Positions 1 through 12,599 of a stretch of DNA of 64,000 nucleotides are shown in pieces. The position numbers were made by a program, and so were the translations under genes. The notes beneath the pieces are model-generated. The model did no database searches and was not told where the DNA came from. It saw only the letters and a list, made by a program, of their open reading frames with translations. How positions within the stretch are numbered: position 1 is the first letter of the stretch; every line of letters starts with the position of its first letter. Origin of the DNA: Ptiloglossa arizonensis (Eukaryota; Arthropoda; Insecta; Hymenoptera; Colletidae); the NCBI RefSeq assembly GCF_051014685.1, contig NW_027478880.1, forward strand, positions 62,001 through 126,000. Direction: 5' to 3'.

Positions 1-177
1 CGAGATATGCGAGTTTGAAGCCAAGAAATGGTTGAGAAGGCAAAAAATTTTTCGCAATTCTGCTGCTCCAAACGCTTAACCAGAATGGCCTAGGGAAAAA
101 ATAAACATGCCGTTGTAATCGGGGGAGTTTCTACTTTCAGATGCAACAGGAATTTTTGGGTTAGGTCAATCCGTTCG
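1..177 (+). repeat. Reference monomer of the satellite (first full unit)
   Basis: This first complete unit shows the anatomy used for all coordinates here. It carries the TATGC variant at positions 7-10, GAAGCCAAG at 17-25, GAAGGCAAAAAATTTTTCGC at 36-55, the ATAAACATGCCG variant at 101-112 and GGGGGAGTTT at 121-130. The consensus has eight CpG sites in 177 bp against about 7.8 expected from base composition (my hand count), so CpG is not depleted. Three A/T runs (42-52, 96-101, 153-157) lie roughly 50 bp apart. That spacing could favour bending or nucleosome phasing, but this is inference. The 177 bp length is close to one nucleosome plus linker. Confidence 0.9.
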
Positions 178-189
178 CGAGATATGGGA
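173..189 (+). promoter_or_regulatory. CENP-B-box-like motif at monomer boundary (8 of 9), representative
   Basis: GTTCGCGAGATATGGGA spans monomer positions 173-177 and 1-12 and fits the CENP-B core except T instead of the first C of CGGG. Nearly every monomer keeps TTCG, A and GGG, including those with TTCGAGAG, TTCGCCAG or GATGTGGG. Exceptions are the TATGC monomers (for example 1, 3364, 21068, 21953, 26555), which lose another base, and the TTCCCGAGATATGGAAG monomers (56111, 59120). I list one example for the whole array. A function is not shown. Confidence 0.45.
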
Positions 190-3100
190 GTTTGACGCTA
201 AGAAATGGTTGAGAGGACAACAAATTTTTCGCAATTCTGCTGCTCCAAACGCTTAACCAGAATGGCCTAGGGAAAAAATACACATACCGTTGTAATCGGG
301 CGAGTTTCTACTTTCAGATGCAGTAGGAATTTTTGGGTTAGGTCAATCCGTTCGCGAGATATGGGAGTTTGAAGCCAAGAAATGGTTGAGAAGGCAAAAA
401 ATTTTTCGCAATTCTGCTGCTCCAAACCCTTAACAAGAATGGCCTAGGGAAAAAATACACATACCATTGTAATCGGGCGAGTTTCTACTTTCAGATGCAA
501 TTGGAATTTTTGGGTTAGGTCAATCCGTTCGCGAGATATGGGAGTTTGAAGCCAAGAAATGGTTGAGAAGGCAACAAATTTTTCGCAATTCTGCTGCTCC
601 AAACGCTTAACCAGAATGGCCTAGGGAAAAAATACACATACCGTTGTAATCGGGGGAGTTTCTACTTTCAGATGCAACAGGAATTTTTGGGTTAGGTCAA
701 TCCGTTCGCGAGATATGGGAGTTTGACGCTAAGAAATGGTTGAGAGGACAACAAATTTTTCGCAATTCTGCTGCTCCAAACGCTTAACCAGAATGGCCTA
801 GGGAAAAAATACACATACCGTTGTAATCGGGCGAGTTTCTACTTTCAGATGCAGTAGGACTTTTTGGGTTAGGTCAATCCGTTCGCGAGATATGGGAGTT
901 TGAAGCCAAGAAATGGTTGAGAAGGCAAAAAATTTTTCGCAATTCTGCTGCTCCAAACCCTTAACAAGAATGGCCTAGGGAAAAAATACACATACCGATG
1001 TAATCGGGCGAGTTTCTACTTTCAGATGCAACAGGAATTTTTGGGTTAGGTCAATCCGTTCGAGAGATATGAGAGTTTGACGCTAAGAAATGGTTGAGAA
1101 GACAACAAATTTTTCGCAATTCTGCTGCTCCAAACGCTTAACCAGAATGGCCTAGGGCAAAAATACACATACCGTTGTAATCGGGCGAGTTTCTACTTTC
1201 AGATGCAATAGGAATTTTTGGGTTAGGTCAATCCGTTCGCCAGATATGGGAGTTTGAAGCCAAGAAATGGTTGAGAAGGCAAAAAATTTTTCGCAATTCT
1301 GCTGCTCCAAACGCTTAACCAGAATGGCCTAGGGAAAAAATACACATACCGCTGTAATCGGGCGAGTTTCTACTTTCAGATGCAATAGGAATTTTTGGGT
1401 TAGGTCAATCCGTTCGCGAGATATGCGAGTTTGAAGCCAAGAAATGGTTGAGAAGGCAAAAAATTTTTCGCAATTCTGCTGCTCCAAACGCTTAACCAGA
1501 ATGGCCTAGGGAAAAAATAAACATACCGTTGTAATCGGGGGAGTTTCTACTTTCAGATGCAACAGGAATTTTTGGGTTAGGTCAATCCGTTCGCGAGATA
1601 TGGGAGTTTGACGCTAAGAAATGGTTGAGAGGACAACAAATTTTTCGCAATTCTGCTGCTCCAAACGCTTAACCAGAATGGCCTAGGGAAAAAATACACA
1701 TACCGTTGTAATCGGGCGAGTTTCTACTTTCAGATAAAGTAGGAATTTTTGGGTTAGGTCATTTCGTTCGCGAGATATGGGAGTTTGAAGCCAAGAAATG
1801 GTTGAGAAGGCAAAAAATTTTTCGCAATTCTGCTGCTCCAAACGCTTAACCAGAATGGCCTAGGTTAAAAATAAACATACCGTTGTAATCGGGCGAGTTT
1901 CTACTTTCAGAAGCAACAGGAACTTTTGGTTTAGGTCAATCCGTTCGCGAGATATGGGAGTTTGAAGCTAAGAAATGGTTGAGAAGACAACAAATTTTTC
2001 GCACTTCTGCTGCTCCAAACGCTTAACCAGAATGGCCTAGGGAAAAAATACACATACCGCTGTAATCGGGCGAGTTTCTACTTTCAGATGCAATAGGAAT
2101 TTTTGGGTTAGGTCAATCCGTTCGCGAGATATGGGAGTTTGAAGCCAAGAAATGGTTGAGAAGGCAAAAAATTTTTCGCAATTCTGCTGCTCCAAACGCT
2201 TAACCAGAGTGGCCTAGGGAAAAAATAAACATACCGCTGTAATCGGGCGAGTTTCTACTTTCAGACGCTACAGGAATTTTTGGGTGAGGTCAATCCGTTC
2301 GCGAGATATGGGAGTTTGACGCTAAGAAATGGTTGAGAGGACAACAAATTTTTCGCAATTCTGCTGCTCCAAACGCTTAACCAGAATGGCCTAGGGAAAA
2401 AATACACATACCGTTGTAATCGGGCGAGTTTCTACTTTCAGATACAGTAGGAATTTTTGGGTTAGGTCAATTCGTTCGCGAGATATGGGAGTTTGAAGCC
2501 AAGAAATGGTTGAGAAGACAACAAATTTTTCGCACTTCTGCTGCTCCAAACGCTTAACCAGAATGGCCTAGGGAAAAAATACACATACCGCTGTAATCGG
2601 GCGAGTTTCTACTTTCAGATGCAATAGGAATTTTTGGGTTAGGTCAATCCGTTCGCGAGATATGGGAGTTTGAAGCCAAGAAATGGTTGAGAAGGCAAAA
2701 AATTTTTCGCAATTCTGCTGCTCCAAACGCTTAACCAGAGTGGCCTAGGGAAAAAATAAACATACCGCTGTAATCGGGCGAGTTTCTACTTTCAGACGCT
2801 ACAGGAATTTTTGGGTGAGGTCAATCCGTTCGCGAGATATGGGAGTTTGACGCTAAGAAATGGTTGAGAGGACAACAAATTTTTCGCAATTCTGCTGCTC
2901 CAAACGCTTAACCAGAATGGCCTAGGGAAAAAATACACATACCGTTGTAATCGGGCGAGTTTCTACTTTCAGATACAGTAGGAATTTTTGGGTTAGGTCA
3001 ATTCGTTCGCGAGATATGGGAGTTTGAAGCCAAGAAATGGTTGAGAAGGCAAAAAATTTTTCACAATTCTGCTGCTCCACACGCTTAACCAGAATGGCCT

Positions 3101-3363
3101 AGGGAAAAAATACACATACCGTTGTAATCGGGCGAGTTTCTACTTTCAGATAAAGTAGGAATTTTTGGGTTAGGTCATTTCGTTCGCGAGATATGGGAGT
3201 TTGAAGCCAAGAAATGGTTGAGAAGGCAAAAAATTTTTCGCAATTCTGCTGCTCCAAACGCTTAACCAGAATGGCCTAGGGAAAAAATACACATACCGCT
3301 GTAATCGGGCGAGTTTCTACTTTCAGATGCAATAGGAATTTTTGGGTTAGGTCAATCCGTTCG

Positions 3364-6300
3364 CGAGATATGCGAGTTTGAAGCCAAGAAATGGTTGAGA
3401 AGGCAAAAAATTTTTCGCAATTCTGCTGCTCCAAACGCTTAACCAGAATGGCCTAGGGAAAAAATAAACATGCCGTTGTAATCGGGGGAGTTTCTACTTT
3501 CAGATGCAACAGGAATTTTTGGGTTAGGTCAATCCGTTCGCGAGATATGGGAGTTTGACGCTAAGAAATGGTTGAGAGGACAACAAATTTTTCGCAATTC
3601 TGCTGCTCCAAACGCTTAACCAGAATGGCCTAGGGAAAAAATACACATACCGTTGTAATCGGGCGAGTTTCTACTTTCAGATGCAGTAGGAATTTTTGGG
3701 TTAGGTCAATCCGTTCGCGAGATATGGGAGTTTGAAGCCAAGAAATGGTTGAGAAGGCAAAAAATTTTTCGCAATTCTGCTGCTCCAAACCCTTAACAAG
3801 AATGGCCTAGGGAAAAAATACACATACCATTGTAATCGGGCGAGTTTCTACTTTCAGATGCAATTGGAATTTTTGGGTTAGGTCAATCCGTTCGCGAGAT
3901 ATGGGAGTTTGAAGCCAAGAAATGGTTGAGAAGGCAACAAATTTTTCGCAATTCTGCTGCTCCAAACGCTTAACCAGAATGGCCTAGGGAAAAAATACAC
4001 ATACCGTTGTAATCGGGGGAGTTTCTACTTTCAGATGCAACAGGAATTTTTGGGTTAGGTCAATCCGTTCGCGAGATATGGGAGTTTGACGCTAAGAAAT
4101 GGTTGAGAGGACAACAAATTTTTCGCAATTCTGCTGCTCCAAACGCTTAACCAGAATGGCCTAGGGAAAAAATACACATACCGTTGTAATCGGGCGAGTT
4201 TCTACTTTCAGATGCAGTAGGACTTTTTGGGTTAGGTCAATCCGTTCGCGAGATATGGGAGTTTGAAGCCAAGAAATGGTTGAGAAGGCAAAAAATTTTT
4301 CGCAATTCTGCTGCTCCAAACCCTTAACAAGAATGGCCTAGGGAAAAAATACACATACCGATGTAATCGGGCGAGTTTCTACTTTCAGATGCAACAGGAA
4401 TTTTTGGGTTAGGTCAATCCGTTCGAGAGATATGAGAGTTTGACGCTAAGAAATGGTTGAGAAGACAACAAATTTTTCGCAATTCTGCTGCTCCAAACGC
4501 TTAACCAGAATGGCCTAGGGCAAAAATACACATACCGTTGTAATCGGGCGAGTTTCTACTTTCAGATGCAATAGGAATTTTTGGGTTAGGTCAATCCGTT
4601 CGCCAGATATGGGAGTTTGAAGCCAAGAAATGGTTGAGAAGGCAAAAAATTTTTCGCAATTCTGCTGCTCCAAACGCTTAACCAGAATGGCCTAGGGAAA
4701 AAATACACATACCGCTGTAATCGGGCGAGTTTCTACTTTCAGATGCAATAGGAATTTTTGGGTTAGGTCAATCCGTTCGCGAGATATGCGAGTTTGAAGC
4801 CAAGAAATGGTTGAGAAGGCAAAAAATTTTTCGCAATTCTGCTGCTCCAAACGCTTAACCAGAATGGCCTAGGGAAAAAATAAACATACCGTTGTAATCG
4901 GGGGAGTTTCTACTTTCAGATGCAACAGGAATTTTTGGGTTAGGTCAATCCGTTCGCGAGATATGGGAGTTTGACGCTAAGAAATGGTTGAGAGGACAAC
5001 AAATTTTTCGCAATTCTGCTGCTCCAAACGCTTAACCAGAATGGCCTAGGGAAAAAATACACATACCGTTGTAATCGGGCGAGTTTCTACTTTCAGATAA
5101 AGTAGGAATTTTTGGGTTAGGTCATTTCGTTCGCGAGATATGGGAGTTTGAAGCCAAGAAATGGTTGAGAAGGCAAAAAATTTTTCGCAATTCTGCTGCT
5201 CCAAACGCTTAACCAGAATGGCCTAGGTTAAAAATAAACATACCGTTGTAATCGGGCGAGTTTCTACTTTCAGAAGCAACAGGAACTTTTGGTTTAGGTC
5301 AATCCGTTCGCGAGATATGGGAGTTTGAAGCTAAGAAATGGTTGAGAAGACAACAAATTTTTCGCACTTCTGCTGCTCCAAACGCTTAACCAGAATGGCC
5401 TAGGGAAAAAATACACATACCGCTGTAATCGGGCGAGTTTCTACTTTCAGATGCAATAGGAATTTTTGGGTTAGGTCAATCCGTTCGCGAGATATGGGAG
5501 TTTGAAGCCAAGAAATGGTTGAGAAGGCAAAAAATTTTTCGCAATTCTGCTGCTCCAAACGCTTAACCAGAGTGGCCTAGGGAAAAAATAAACATACCGC
5601 TGTAATCGGGCGAGTTTCTACTTTCAGACGCTACAGGAATTTTTGGGTGAGGTCAATCCGTTCGCGAGATATGGGAGTTTGACGCTAAGAAATGGTTGAG
5701 AGGACAACAAATTTTTCGCAATTCTGCTGCTCCAAACGCTTAACCAGAATGGCCTAGGGAAAAAATACACATACCGTTGTAATCGGGCGAGTTTCTACTT
5801 TCAGATACAGTAGGAATTTTTGGGTTAGGTCAATTCGTTCGCGAGATATGGGAGTTTGAAGCCAAGAAATGGTTGAGAAGACAACAAATTTTTCGCACTT
5901 CTGCTGCTCCAAACGCTTAACCAGAATGGCCTAGGGAAAAAATACACATACCGCTGTAATCGGGCGAGTTTCTACTTTCAGATGCAATAGGAATTTTTGG
6001 GTTAGGTCAATCCGTTCGCGAGATATGGGAGTTTGAAGCCAAGAAATGGTTGAGAAGGCAAAAAATTTTTCGCAATTCTGCTGCTCCAAACGCTTAACCA
6101 GAGTGGCCTAGGGAAAAAATAAACATACCGCTGTAATCGGGCGAGTTTCTACTTTCAGACGCTACAGGAATTTTTGGGTGAGGTCAATCCGTTCGCGAGA
6201 TATGGGAGTTTGACGCTAAGAAATGGTTGAGAGGACAACAAATTTTTCGCAATTCTGCTGCTCCAAACGCTTAACCAGAATGGCCTAGGGAAAAAATACA

Positions 6301-6642
6301 CATACCGTTGTAATCGGGCGAGTTTCTACTTTCAGATACAGTAGGAATTTTTGGGTTAGGTCAATTCGTTCGCGAGATATGGGAGTTTGAAGCCAAGAAA
6401 TGGTTGAGAAGGCAAAAAATTTTTCACAATTCTGCTGCTCCACACGCTTAACCAGAATGGCCTAGGGAAAAAATACACATACCGTTGTAATCGGGCGAGT
6501 TTCTACTTTCAGATAAAGTAGGAATTTTTGGGTTAGGTCATTTCGTTCGCGCGATATGGGAGTTTGAAGCCAAGAAATGGTTGAGAAGGCAAAAAATTTT
6601 TCGCAATTCTGCTGCTCCAAACGCTTAACCAGAATAGCCTAG
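3364..6642 (+). repeat. 19-monomer HOR, copy B (3279 bp aligned)
   Basis: This copy matches 1-3279 at an offset of 3363 bp (19 x 177) in every marker I checked. The only differences seen are at its right end: CGCGATATG instead of CGAGATATG at 6552, and GAATAGCC instead of GAATGGCC at about 6636. At 6643 it departs from copy A: here CCTAGG is followed by TTAAAA rather than GAAAAA, and a 5-monomer repeat section begins. The right boundary therefore lies within a monomer, at the middle palindrome, as expected for homologous unequal exchange between out-of-register monomers. Confidence 0.9.
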
Positions 6643-8253
6643 GTTAAAAATAAACATACCGTTGTAATCGGGCGAGTTTCTACTTTCAGAAGCAACAGGA
6701 ACTTTTGGTTTAGGTCAATCCGTTCGCGAGATATGGGAGTTTGAAGCTAAGAAATGGTTGAGAAGACAACAAATTTTTCGCACTTCTGCTGCTCCAAACG
6801 CTTAACCAGAATGGCCTAGGGAAAAAATACACATACCGCTGTAATCGGGCGAGTTTCTACTTTCAGATGCAATAGGAATTTTTGGGTTAGGTCAATCCGT
6901 TCGCGAGATATGGGAGTTTGAAGCCAAGAAATGGTTGAGAAGGCAAAAAATTTTTCGCAATTCTGCTGCTCCAAACGCTTAACCAGAGTGGCCTAGGGAA
7001 AAAATAAACATACCGCTGTAATCGGGCGAGTTTCTACTTTCAGACGCTACAGGAATTTTTGGGTGAGGTCAATCCGTTCGCGAGATATGGGAGTTTGACG
7101 CTAAGAAATGGTTGAGAGGACAACAAATTTTTCGCAATTCTGCTGCTCCAAACGCTTAACCAGAATGGCCTAGGGAAAAAATACACATACCGTTGTAATC
7201 GGGCGAGTTTCTACTTTCAGATACAGTAGGAATTTTTGGGTTAGGTCAATTCGTTCGCGAGATATGGGAGTTTGAAGCCAAGAAATGGTTGAGAAGGCAA
7301 AAAATTTTTCACAATTCTGCTGCTCCACACGCTTAACCAGAATGGCCTAGGGAAAAAATACACATACCGTTGTAATCGGGCGAGTTTCTACTTTCAGATA
7401 AAGTAGGAATTTTTGGGTTAGGTCATTTCGTTCGCGAGATATGGGAGTTTGAAGCCGAGAAATGGTTGAGAAGGCAAAAAATTTTTCGCAATTCTGCTGC
7501 TCCAAACGCTTAACCAGAATGGCCTAGGTTAAAAATAAACATACCGTTGTAATCGGGCGAGTTTCTACTTTCAGAAGCAACAGGAACTTTTGGTTTAGGT
7601 CAATCCGTTCGCGAGATATGGGAGTTTGAAGCTAAGAAATGGTTGAGAAGACAACAAATTTTTCGCACTTCTGCTGCTCCAAACGCTTAACCAGAATGGC
7701 CTAGGGAAAAAATACACATACCGCTGTAATCGGGCGAGTTTCTACTTTCAGATGCAATAGGAATTTTTGGGTTAGGTCAATCCGTTCGCGAGATATGGGA
7801 GTTTGAAGCCAAGAAATGGTTGAGAAGGCAAAAAATTTTTCGCAATTCTGCTGCTCCAAACGCTTAACCAGAGTGGCCTAGGGAAAAAATAAACATACCG
7901 CTGTAATCGGGCGAGTTTCTACTTTCAGACGCTACAGGAATTTTTGGGTGAGGTCAATCCGTTCGCGAGATATGGGAGTTTGACGCTAAGAAATGGTTGA
8001 GAGGACAACAAATTTTTCGCAATTCTGCTGCTCCAAACGCTTAACCAGAATGGCCTAGGGAAAAAATACACATACCGTTGTAATCGGGCGAGTTTCTACT
8101 TTCAGATACAGTAGGAATTTTTGGGTTAGGTCAATTCGTTCGCGAGATATGGGAGTTTGAAGCCAAGAAATGGTTGAGAAGGCAAAAAATTTTTCACAAT
8201 TCTGCTGCTCCACACGCTTAACCAGAATGGCCTAGGGAAAAAATACACATACC
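6641..8253 (+). repeat. 5-monomer HOR (885 bp), one full unit and one partial
   Basis: The rare motif AGGTTAAAAA occurs at 6641 and 7526, exactly 5 monomers apart, and the five monomers between them follow the same order of subtypes in both units. The second unit stops at about 8253, where ACCATTG and GATGCAACAGG replace the expected ACCGTTG and GATAAAGTAGG. The same 5-monomer series forms part of the 19-monomer HOR, where AGGTTAAAAA lies at 1862 and 5225. This section is therefore a local re-amplification of that HOR's distal part. It has a full counterpart at 29832 and 30717 in copy 2. Confidence 0.88.
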
Positions 8254-9300
8254 ATTGTAATCGGGCGAGTTTCTACTTTCAGATGCAACAGGAATTTTTG
8301 GGTTAGGACAATCCGTTCGCGAGATATGGGAGTTTGAAGCCAAGAAATGGTTGAGAAGGCAGAAAATTTTTCGCAATTCTGCTGCTCCAAACGCTTAACA
8401 AGAATGGCCTAGGGAAAAAATACACATACCGTTATAATTGGGCGAGTTTCTACTTTCAGATGCAACAGGAATATTTTGGTTAGTTCAATCCGTTCGCGAG
8501 ATATGGGAGTTTGAATCCAAGAAATGGTTGAGAAGGCAACAAATTTTTCGCAATTCTGCTGCTCCAAACGCTTAACCAGAATGGCCTAGGGAAAAAATAC
8601 ACATACCGTTGTAATCGGGGGAGTTTCTACTTTCAGATGCAACAGGAATTTTTGGGTTAGGTCAATCCGTTCGCGAGATATGGGAGTTTGACTCTAAGAA
8701 ATGGTTGAGAGGACAACAAATTTTTCGCAATTCTGCTGGTCCAAACGCTTAACCAGAATGGCCTAGGGAAAAAATACACATACCGTTGTAATCGGGCGAG
8801 TTTCTACTTTCAGATGCAGTAGGAATTTTTGGGTTAGGTCAATCCGTTCGCGAGATATGGGAGTTTGAAGCCAAGAAATGGTTGAGAAGGCAAAAAATTT
8901 TTCGCAATTCTGCTGCTCCAAACGCTTAACAAGAATGGCCTAGGGAAAAAATACACATACCCTTGTAATCGGGCGAGTTTCTACTTTCAGATGCAACAGG
9001 AATTTTTGGGTTAGGTCAATCCGTTCGAGAGATATGGGAGTTTGACGCTAAGAAATGGTTGAGAAGACAACAAATTTTTCGCAATTCTGCTGCTCCAAAC
9101 GCTTAACCAGAATGGCCTAGGGAAAAAATACACATACCGTTGTAATCGGGCGAGTTTCTACTTTCAGATGTAATAGGATTTTTTGGGTTAGGTCAATCCG
9201 TTCGCCAGATATGGGAGTTTGAAGCCAAGAAATGGTTGAGAAGGCAAAAAATTTTTCGCAATTCTGCTGCTCCAAACGCTTAACCAGAATGGCCTAGGGA

Positions 9301-9654
9301 AAAAATAAACATACCGCTGTAATCGGGCGAGTTTCTACTTTCAGATGCAATAGGAATTTTTGGGTTAGGTCAAACCGTTCGCGAGATATGGGAGTTTGAA
9401 GCCAAGAAATGGTTGAGAAGGCAAAAAATTTTTCGCAATTCTGCTGCTCCAAACGCTTAACCAGAATGGCCTAGGGAAAAAATAAACATACCGCTGTAAT
9501 CGGGCGAGTTTCTACTTTCAGATGCAATAGGAATTTTTGGGTTAGGTCAAACCGTTCGCGAGATATGGGAGTTTGAAGCCAAGAAATGGTTGAGAAGGCA
9601 AAAAATTTTTCGCAATTCTGCTGCTCCAAACGCTTAACCAGAATGGCCTAGGGA
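9301..9654 (+). repeat. Two adjacent identical monomers (177 bp dimer)
   Basis: Two neighbouring monomers carry the same combination of variants, AAACATACCGCTG, GATGCAATAGG and CAAACCG, and I saw no difference between them. Elsewhere in the array neighbours usually belong to different subtypes, so an identical pair marks a very recent single-monomer duplication. The pair also exists in copy 2 near 32492-32845, where one base differs (T at 32812). The pair therefore predates the large duplication. Confidence 0.8.
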
Positions 9655-10942
9655 AAAAATACACATACCGTTGTAATCGGGCGAGTTTCTACTTTCAGAT
9701 GCAACAGGAATTTTTGGGTTAAGTCAATCCGTTCGCGAGATATGGGAGTTTGAAGCTAAGGAATGGTTGAGAAGACAACAAATTTTTCGCAATTCTGCTG
9801 CTCCAAACGCTTAACCAGAATGGCCTAGGGAAAAAATACACATACCGTTGTAATCGGGCGAGTTTCTACTTTCAGATGCAATTGGAATTTTTGGGTTAGG
9901 TCAATCCGTTCGCGAGATATGGGAGTTTGAAGCCAAGAAATGGTTGAGAAGGCAACAAATTTTTCGCAATTCTGCTGCTCCAAACGCTTAACCAGAATGG
10001 CCTAGGGAAAAAATACACATACCGTTGTAATCGGGCGAGTTTCTACTTTCAGATGCAACAGGTATTTTTGGGTTAGGTCAATCCGTTCGAGAGATATGGG
10101 AGTTTGACGCTAAGAAATGGTTGAGAAGACAACAAATTTTTCGCAATTCTGCTGCTCCAAACGCTTAACCAGAATGGCCTAGGGAAAAAATACACATACC
10201 GTTGTAATCGGGCGAGTTTCTACTTTCAGATGCAATAGGAATTTTTGGGTTAGGTCAATCCGTTCGCCAGATATGGGAGTTTGAAGCCAAGAAATGGTTG
10301 AGAAGGCAAAAAATTTTTCGCAATTCTGCTGCTCCAAACGCTTAACCAGAATGGCCTAGGGAAAAAATAAACATACCGCTGTAATCGGGCGAGTTTCTAC
10401 TTTCAGATGCAATAGGAATTTTTGGGTTAGGTCAAACCGTTCGCGAGATATGGGAGTTTGAAGCCAAGAAATGGTTGAGAAGGCAAAAAATTTTTCGCAA
10501 TTCTGCTGCTCCAAACGCTTAACCAGAATGGCCTAGGGAAAAAATACACATACCGTTGTAATCGGGCGAGTTTCTACTTTCAGATGCAACAGGAATTTTT
10601 GGGTTAAGTCAATCCGTTCGCGAGATATGGGAGTTTGAAGCTAAGGAATGGTTGAGAAGACAACAAATTTTTCGCAATTCTGCTGCTCCAAACGCTTAAC
10701 CAGAATGGCCTAGGGAAAAAATACACATACCGTTGTAATCGGGCGAGTTTCTACTTTCAGATGCAATTGGAATTTTTGGGTTAGGTCAATCCGTTCGCGA
10801 GATATGGGAGTTTGAAGCCAAGAAATGGTTGAGAAGGCAACAAATTTTTCGCAATTCTGCTGCTCCAAACGCTTAACCAGAATGGCCTAGGGGAAAAATA
10901 CACATACCGTTGTAATCGGGCGAGTTTCTACTTTCAGATGCA

Positions 10943-11296
10943 ACAGGTATTTTTGGGTTAGGTCAATCCGTTCGAGAGATATGGGAGTTTGACGCTAAGA
11001 AATGGTTGAGAAGACAACAAATTTTTCGCAATTCTGCTGCTCCAAACGCTTAACCAGAATGGCCTAGGGAAAAAATACACATACCGTTGTAATCGGGGGA
11101 GTTTCTACTTTCAGATGCAACAGGAATTTTTGGGTTAGGTCAATCCGTTCGCGAGATATGGGAGTTTGACGCTAAGAAATGGTTGAGAGGACAACAAATT
11201 TTTCGCAATTCTGCTGCTCCAAACGCTTAACCAGAATGGCCTAGGGAAAAAATACACATACCGTTGTAATCGGGCGAGTTTCTACTTTCAGATGCA
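10943..11296 (+). repeat. Two monomers present in copy 1, absent from copy 2
   Basis: Copies 1 and 2 align at an offset of 23191 up to base 10942 (34133 in copy 2) and at 22837 after this interval, a difference of 354 bp or two whole monomers. At 10943 copy 1 reads CAACAGGTAT while copy 2 reads CAGTAGGAAT and continues as copy 1 does from 11297. The change is in register, so no partial monomer was produced. Loss from copy 2 and gain in copy 1 cannot be told apart from this window. Confidence 0.85.
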
Positions 11297-12599
11297 GTAG
11301 GAATTTTTGGGTTAGGTCAATCCGTTCGCGAGATATGGGAGTTTGAAGCCAAGAAATGGTTGAGAAGGCAAAAAATTTTTCGCAATTCTGCTGCTCCAAA
11401 CGCTTAACAAGAATGGCCTAGGGAAAAAATACACATACCGTTGTAATCGGGCGAGTTTCTACTTTCAGATGCAACAGGAATTTTTGGGTTAGGTCAATCC
11501 GTTCGAGAGATATGGGAGTTTGACGCTAAGGAATGGTTGAGAGGACAACAAATTTTTCGCAATTCTGCTGCTCCAAACGCAAAACCAGAATGGCCTAGGG
11601 AAAAAATACACATACCGTTGTAATCGGGCGAGTTTCTACTTTCAGATGCAATAGGAATTTTTGGGTTAGGTCAATCCGTTCGCCAGATATGGGAGTTTGA
11701 AGCCAAGAAATGGTTGAGAAGGCAAAAAATTTTTCGCAATTCTGCTGCTCCAAACGCTTAACCAGAATGGCCTAGGGAAAAAATACACATACCGTTGTAA
11801 TCGGGCGAGTTTCTACTTTCAGAAGCAACAGGAATTTTTGGTTTAGGTCAATCCGTTCGCGAGATATGGGAGTTTGAAGCCAAGAAATGGTTGAGAAGGC
11901 AAAAAATTTTTCGCAATTCTGCTGCTCCAAACGCTTAACCAGAATGGCCTAGGGAAAAAATAAACATACCGTTGTAATCGGGCGAGTTTCTACTTTCAGA
12001 AGCAACAGGAATTTTTGGTTTAGGTCAATCCGTTCGCGAGATATGGGAGTTTGAAGCTAAGAAATGGTTGAGAAGACAACAAATTTTTCGCACTTCTGCT
12101 GCTCCAAACGCTTAACCAGAATGGCCTAGGGAAAAAATACACACACCGCTGTAATCGGGCGAGTTTCTACTTTCAGAAGCAACAGGAACTTTTGGTTTAG
12201 GTCAATCCGTTCGCGAGATATGGGAGTTTGAAGCTAAGAAATGGTTGAGAAGACAACAAATTTTTCGCACTTCTGCTGCTCCAAACGCTTAACCAGAATG
12301 GCCTAGGGAAAAAATACACATACCGCTGTAATCGGGCGAGTTTCTACTTTCAGATGCAATAGGAATTTTTGGGTTAGGTCAATCCGTTCGCGAGATATGG
12401 GAGTTTGAAGCCAAGAAATGGTTGAGAAGGCAAAAAATTTTTCGCAATTCTGCTGCTCCAAACGCTTAACCAGAGTGGCCTAGGGAAAAAATAAACATAC
12501 CGCTGTAATCGGGCGAGTTTCTACTTTCAGAAGCAACAGGAACATTTGGTTTAGGTCAATCCGTTCGCGAGATGTGGGAGATTGAAGCTAAGAAATGGT

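Larger units (their letters stand above)
1..3363 (+). repeat. 19-monomer HOR, copy A (3363 bp)
   Basis: The unit starts with a TATGC-type monomer and holds exactly 19 monomers before the same monomer series restarts at 3364. Internal markers are AAACATGCCG near 113, CAATTGG near 501, the CCTAGGTTAAAA monomer at about 1859, the CAGAGTGG monomers near 2205 and 2737, and the TTTTCACAATTC / CTCCACACGC monomer near 3058-3083. A further 3-monomer (531 bp) duplication lies inside it: the CGCACTTCTG to CAGAGTGG series at about 2000 recurs at about 2531. The same unit returns at 3364, 21953 and 26555. Confidence 0.92.
8254..12599 (+). repeat. Mixed satellite section with a 5-monomer repeat
   Basis: No unique sequence is present here, only 177 bp monomers in a less regular order. 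GGGTTAAGTCAATCC at about 9716 and 10601, and CAGGTATTTTTGGG at about 10058 and 10943, define an 885 bp (5-monomer) repeat from roughly 9.3 to 11.05 kb. Markers private to this section include AATATTTTGG with TTAGTTCAATCC near 8470, GATGTAATAGG near 9168, CAAACCGTTCG near 9371, 9549 and 10434, and GCAAAACCAG near 11579. From 11.8 kb the AGAAGCAACAGG subtype becomes common. The section is duplicated at 31445-35436, less two monomers. Confidence 0.85.

Noticed and set aside
88..95. CCTAGG palindrome and TCGCGA palindrome as regulatory sites
   Set aside because: Six-base palindromes are expected by chance in a 177 bp unit, and nothing links them to a factor. CCTAGG matters here only as the source of the recurrent minus-strand TAG.
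158..165. Telomere-like motif GGGTTAGG in each monomer, and TTTAGGTTTAGG near 12899, 15909, 35735 and 38746
   Set aside because: At most about two imperfect telomere units are present per monomer, embedded in unrelated sequence. The TTTAGG doublet arises by one substitution in the GGTTTAGG subtype. There is no telomeric tract.
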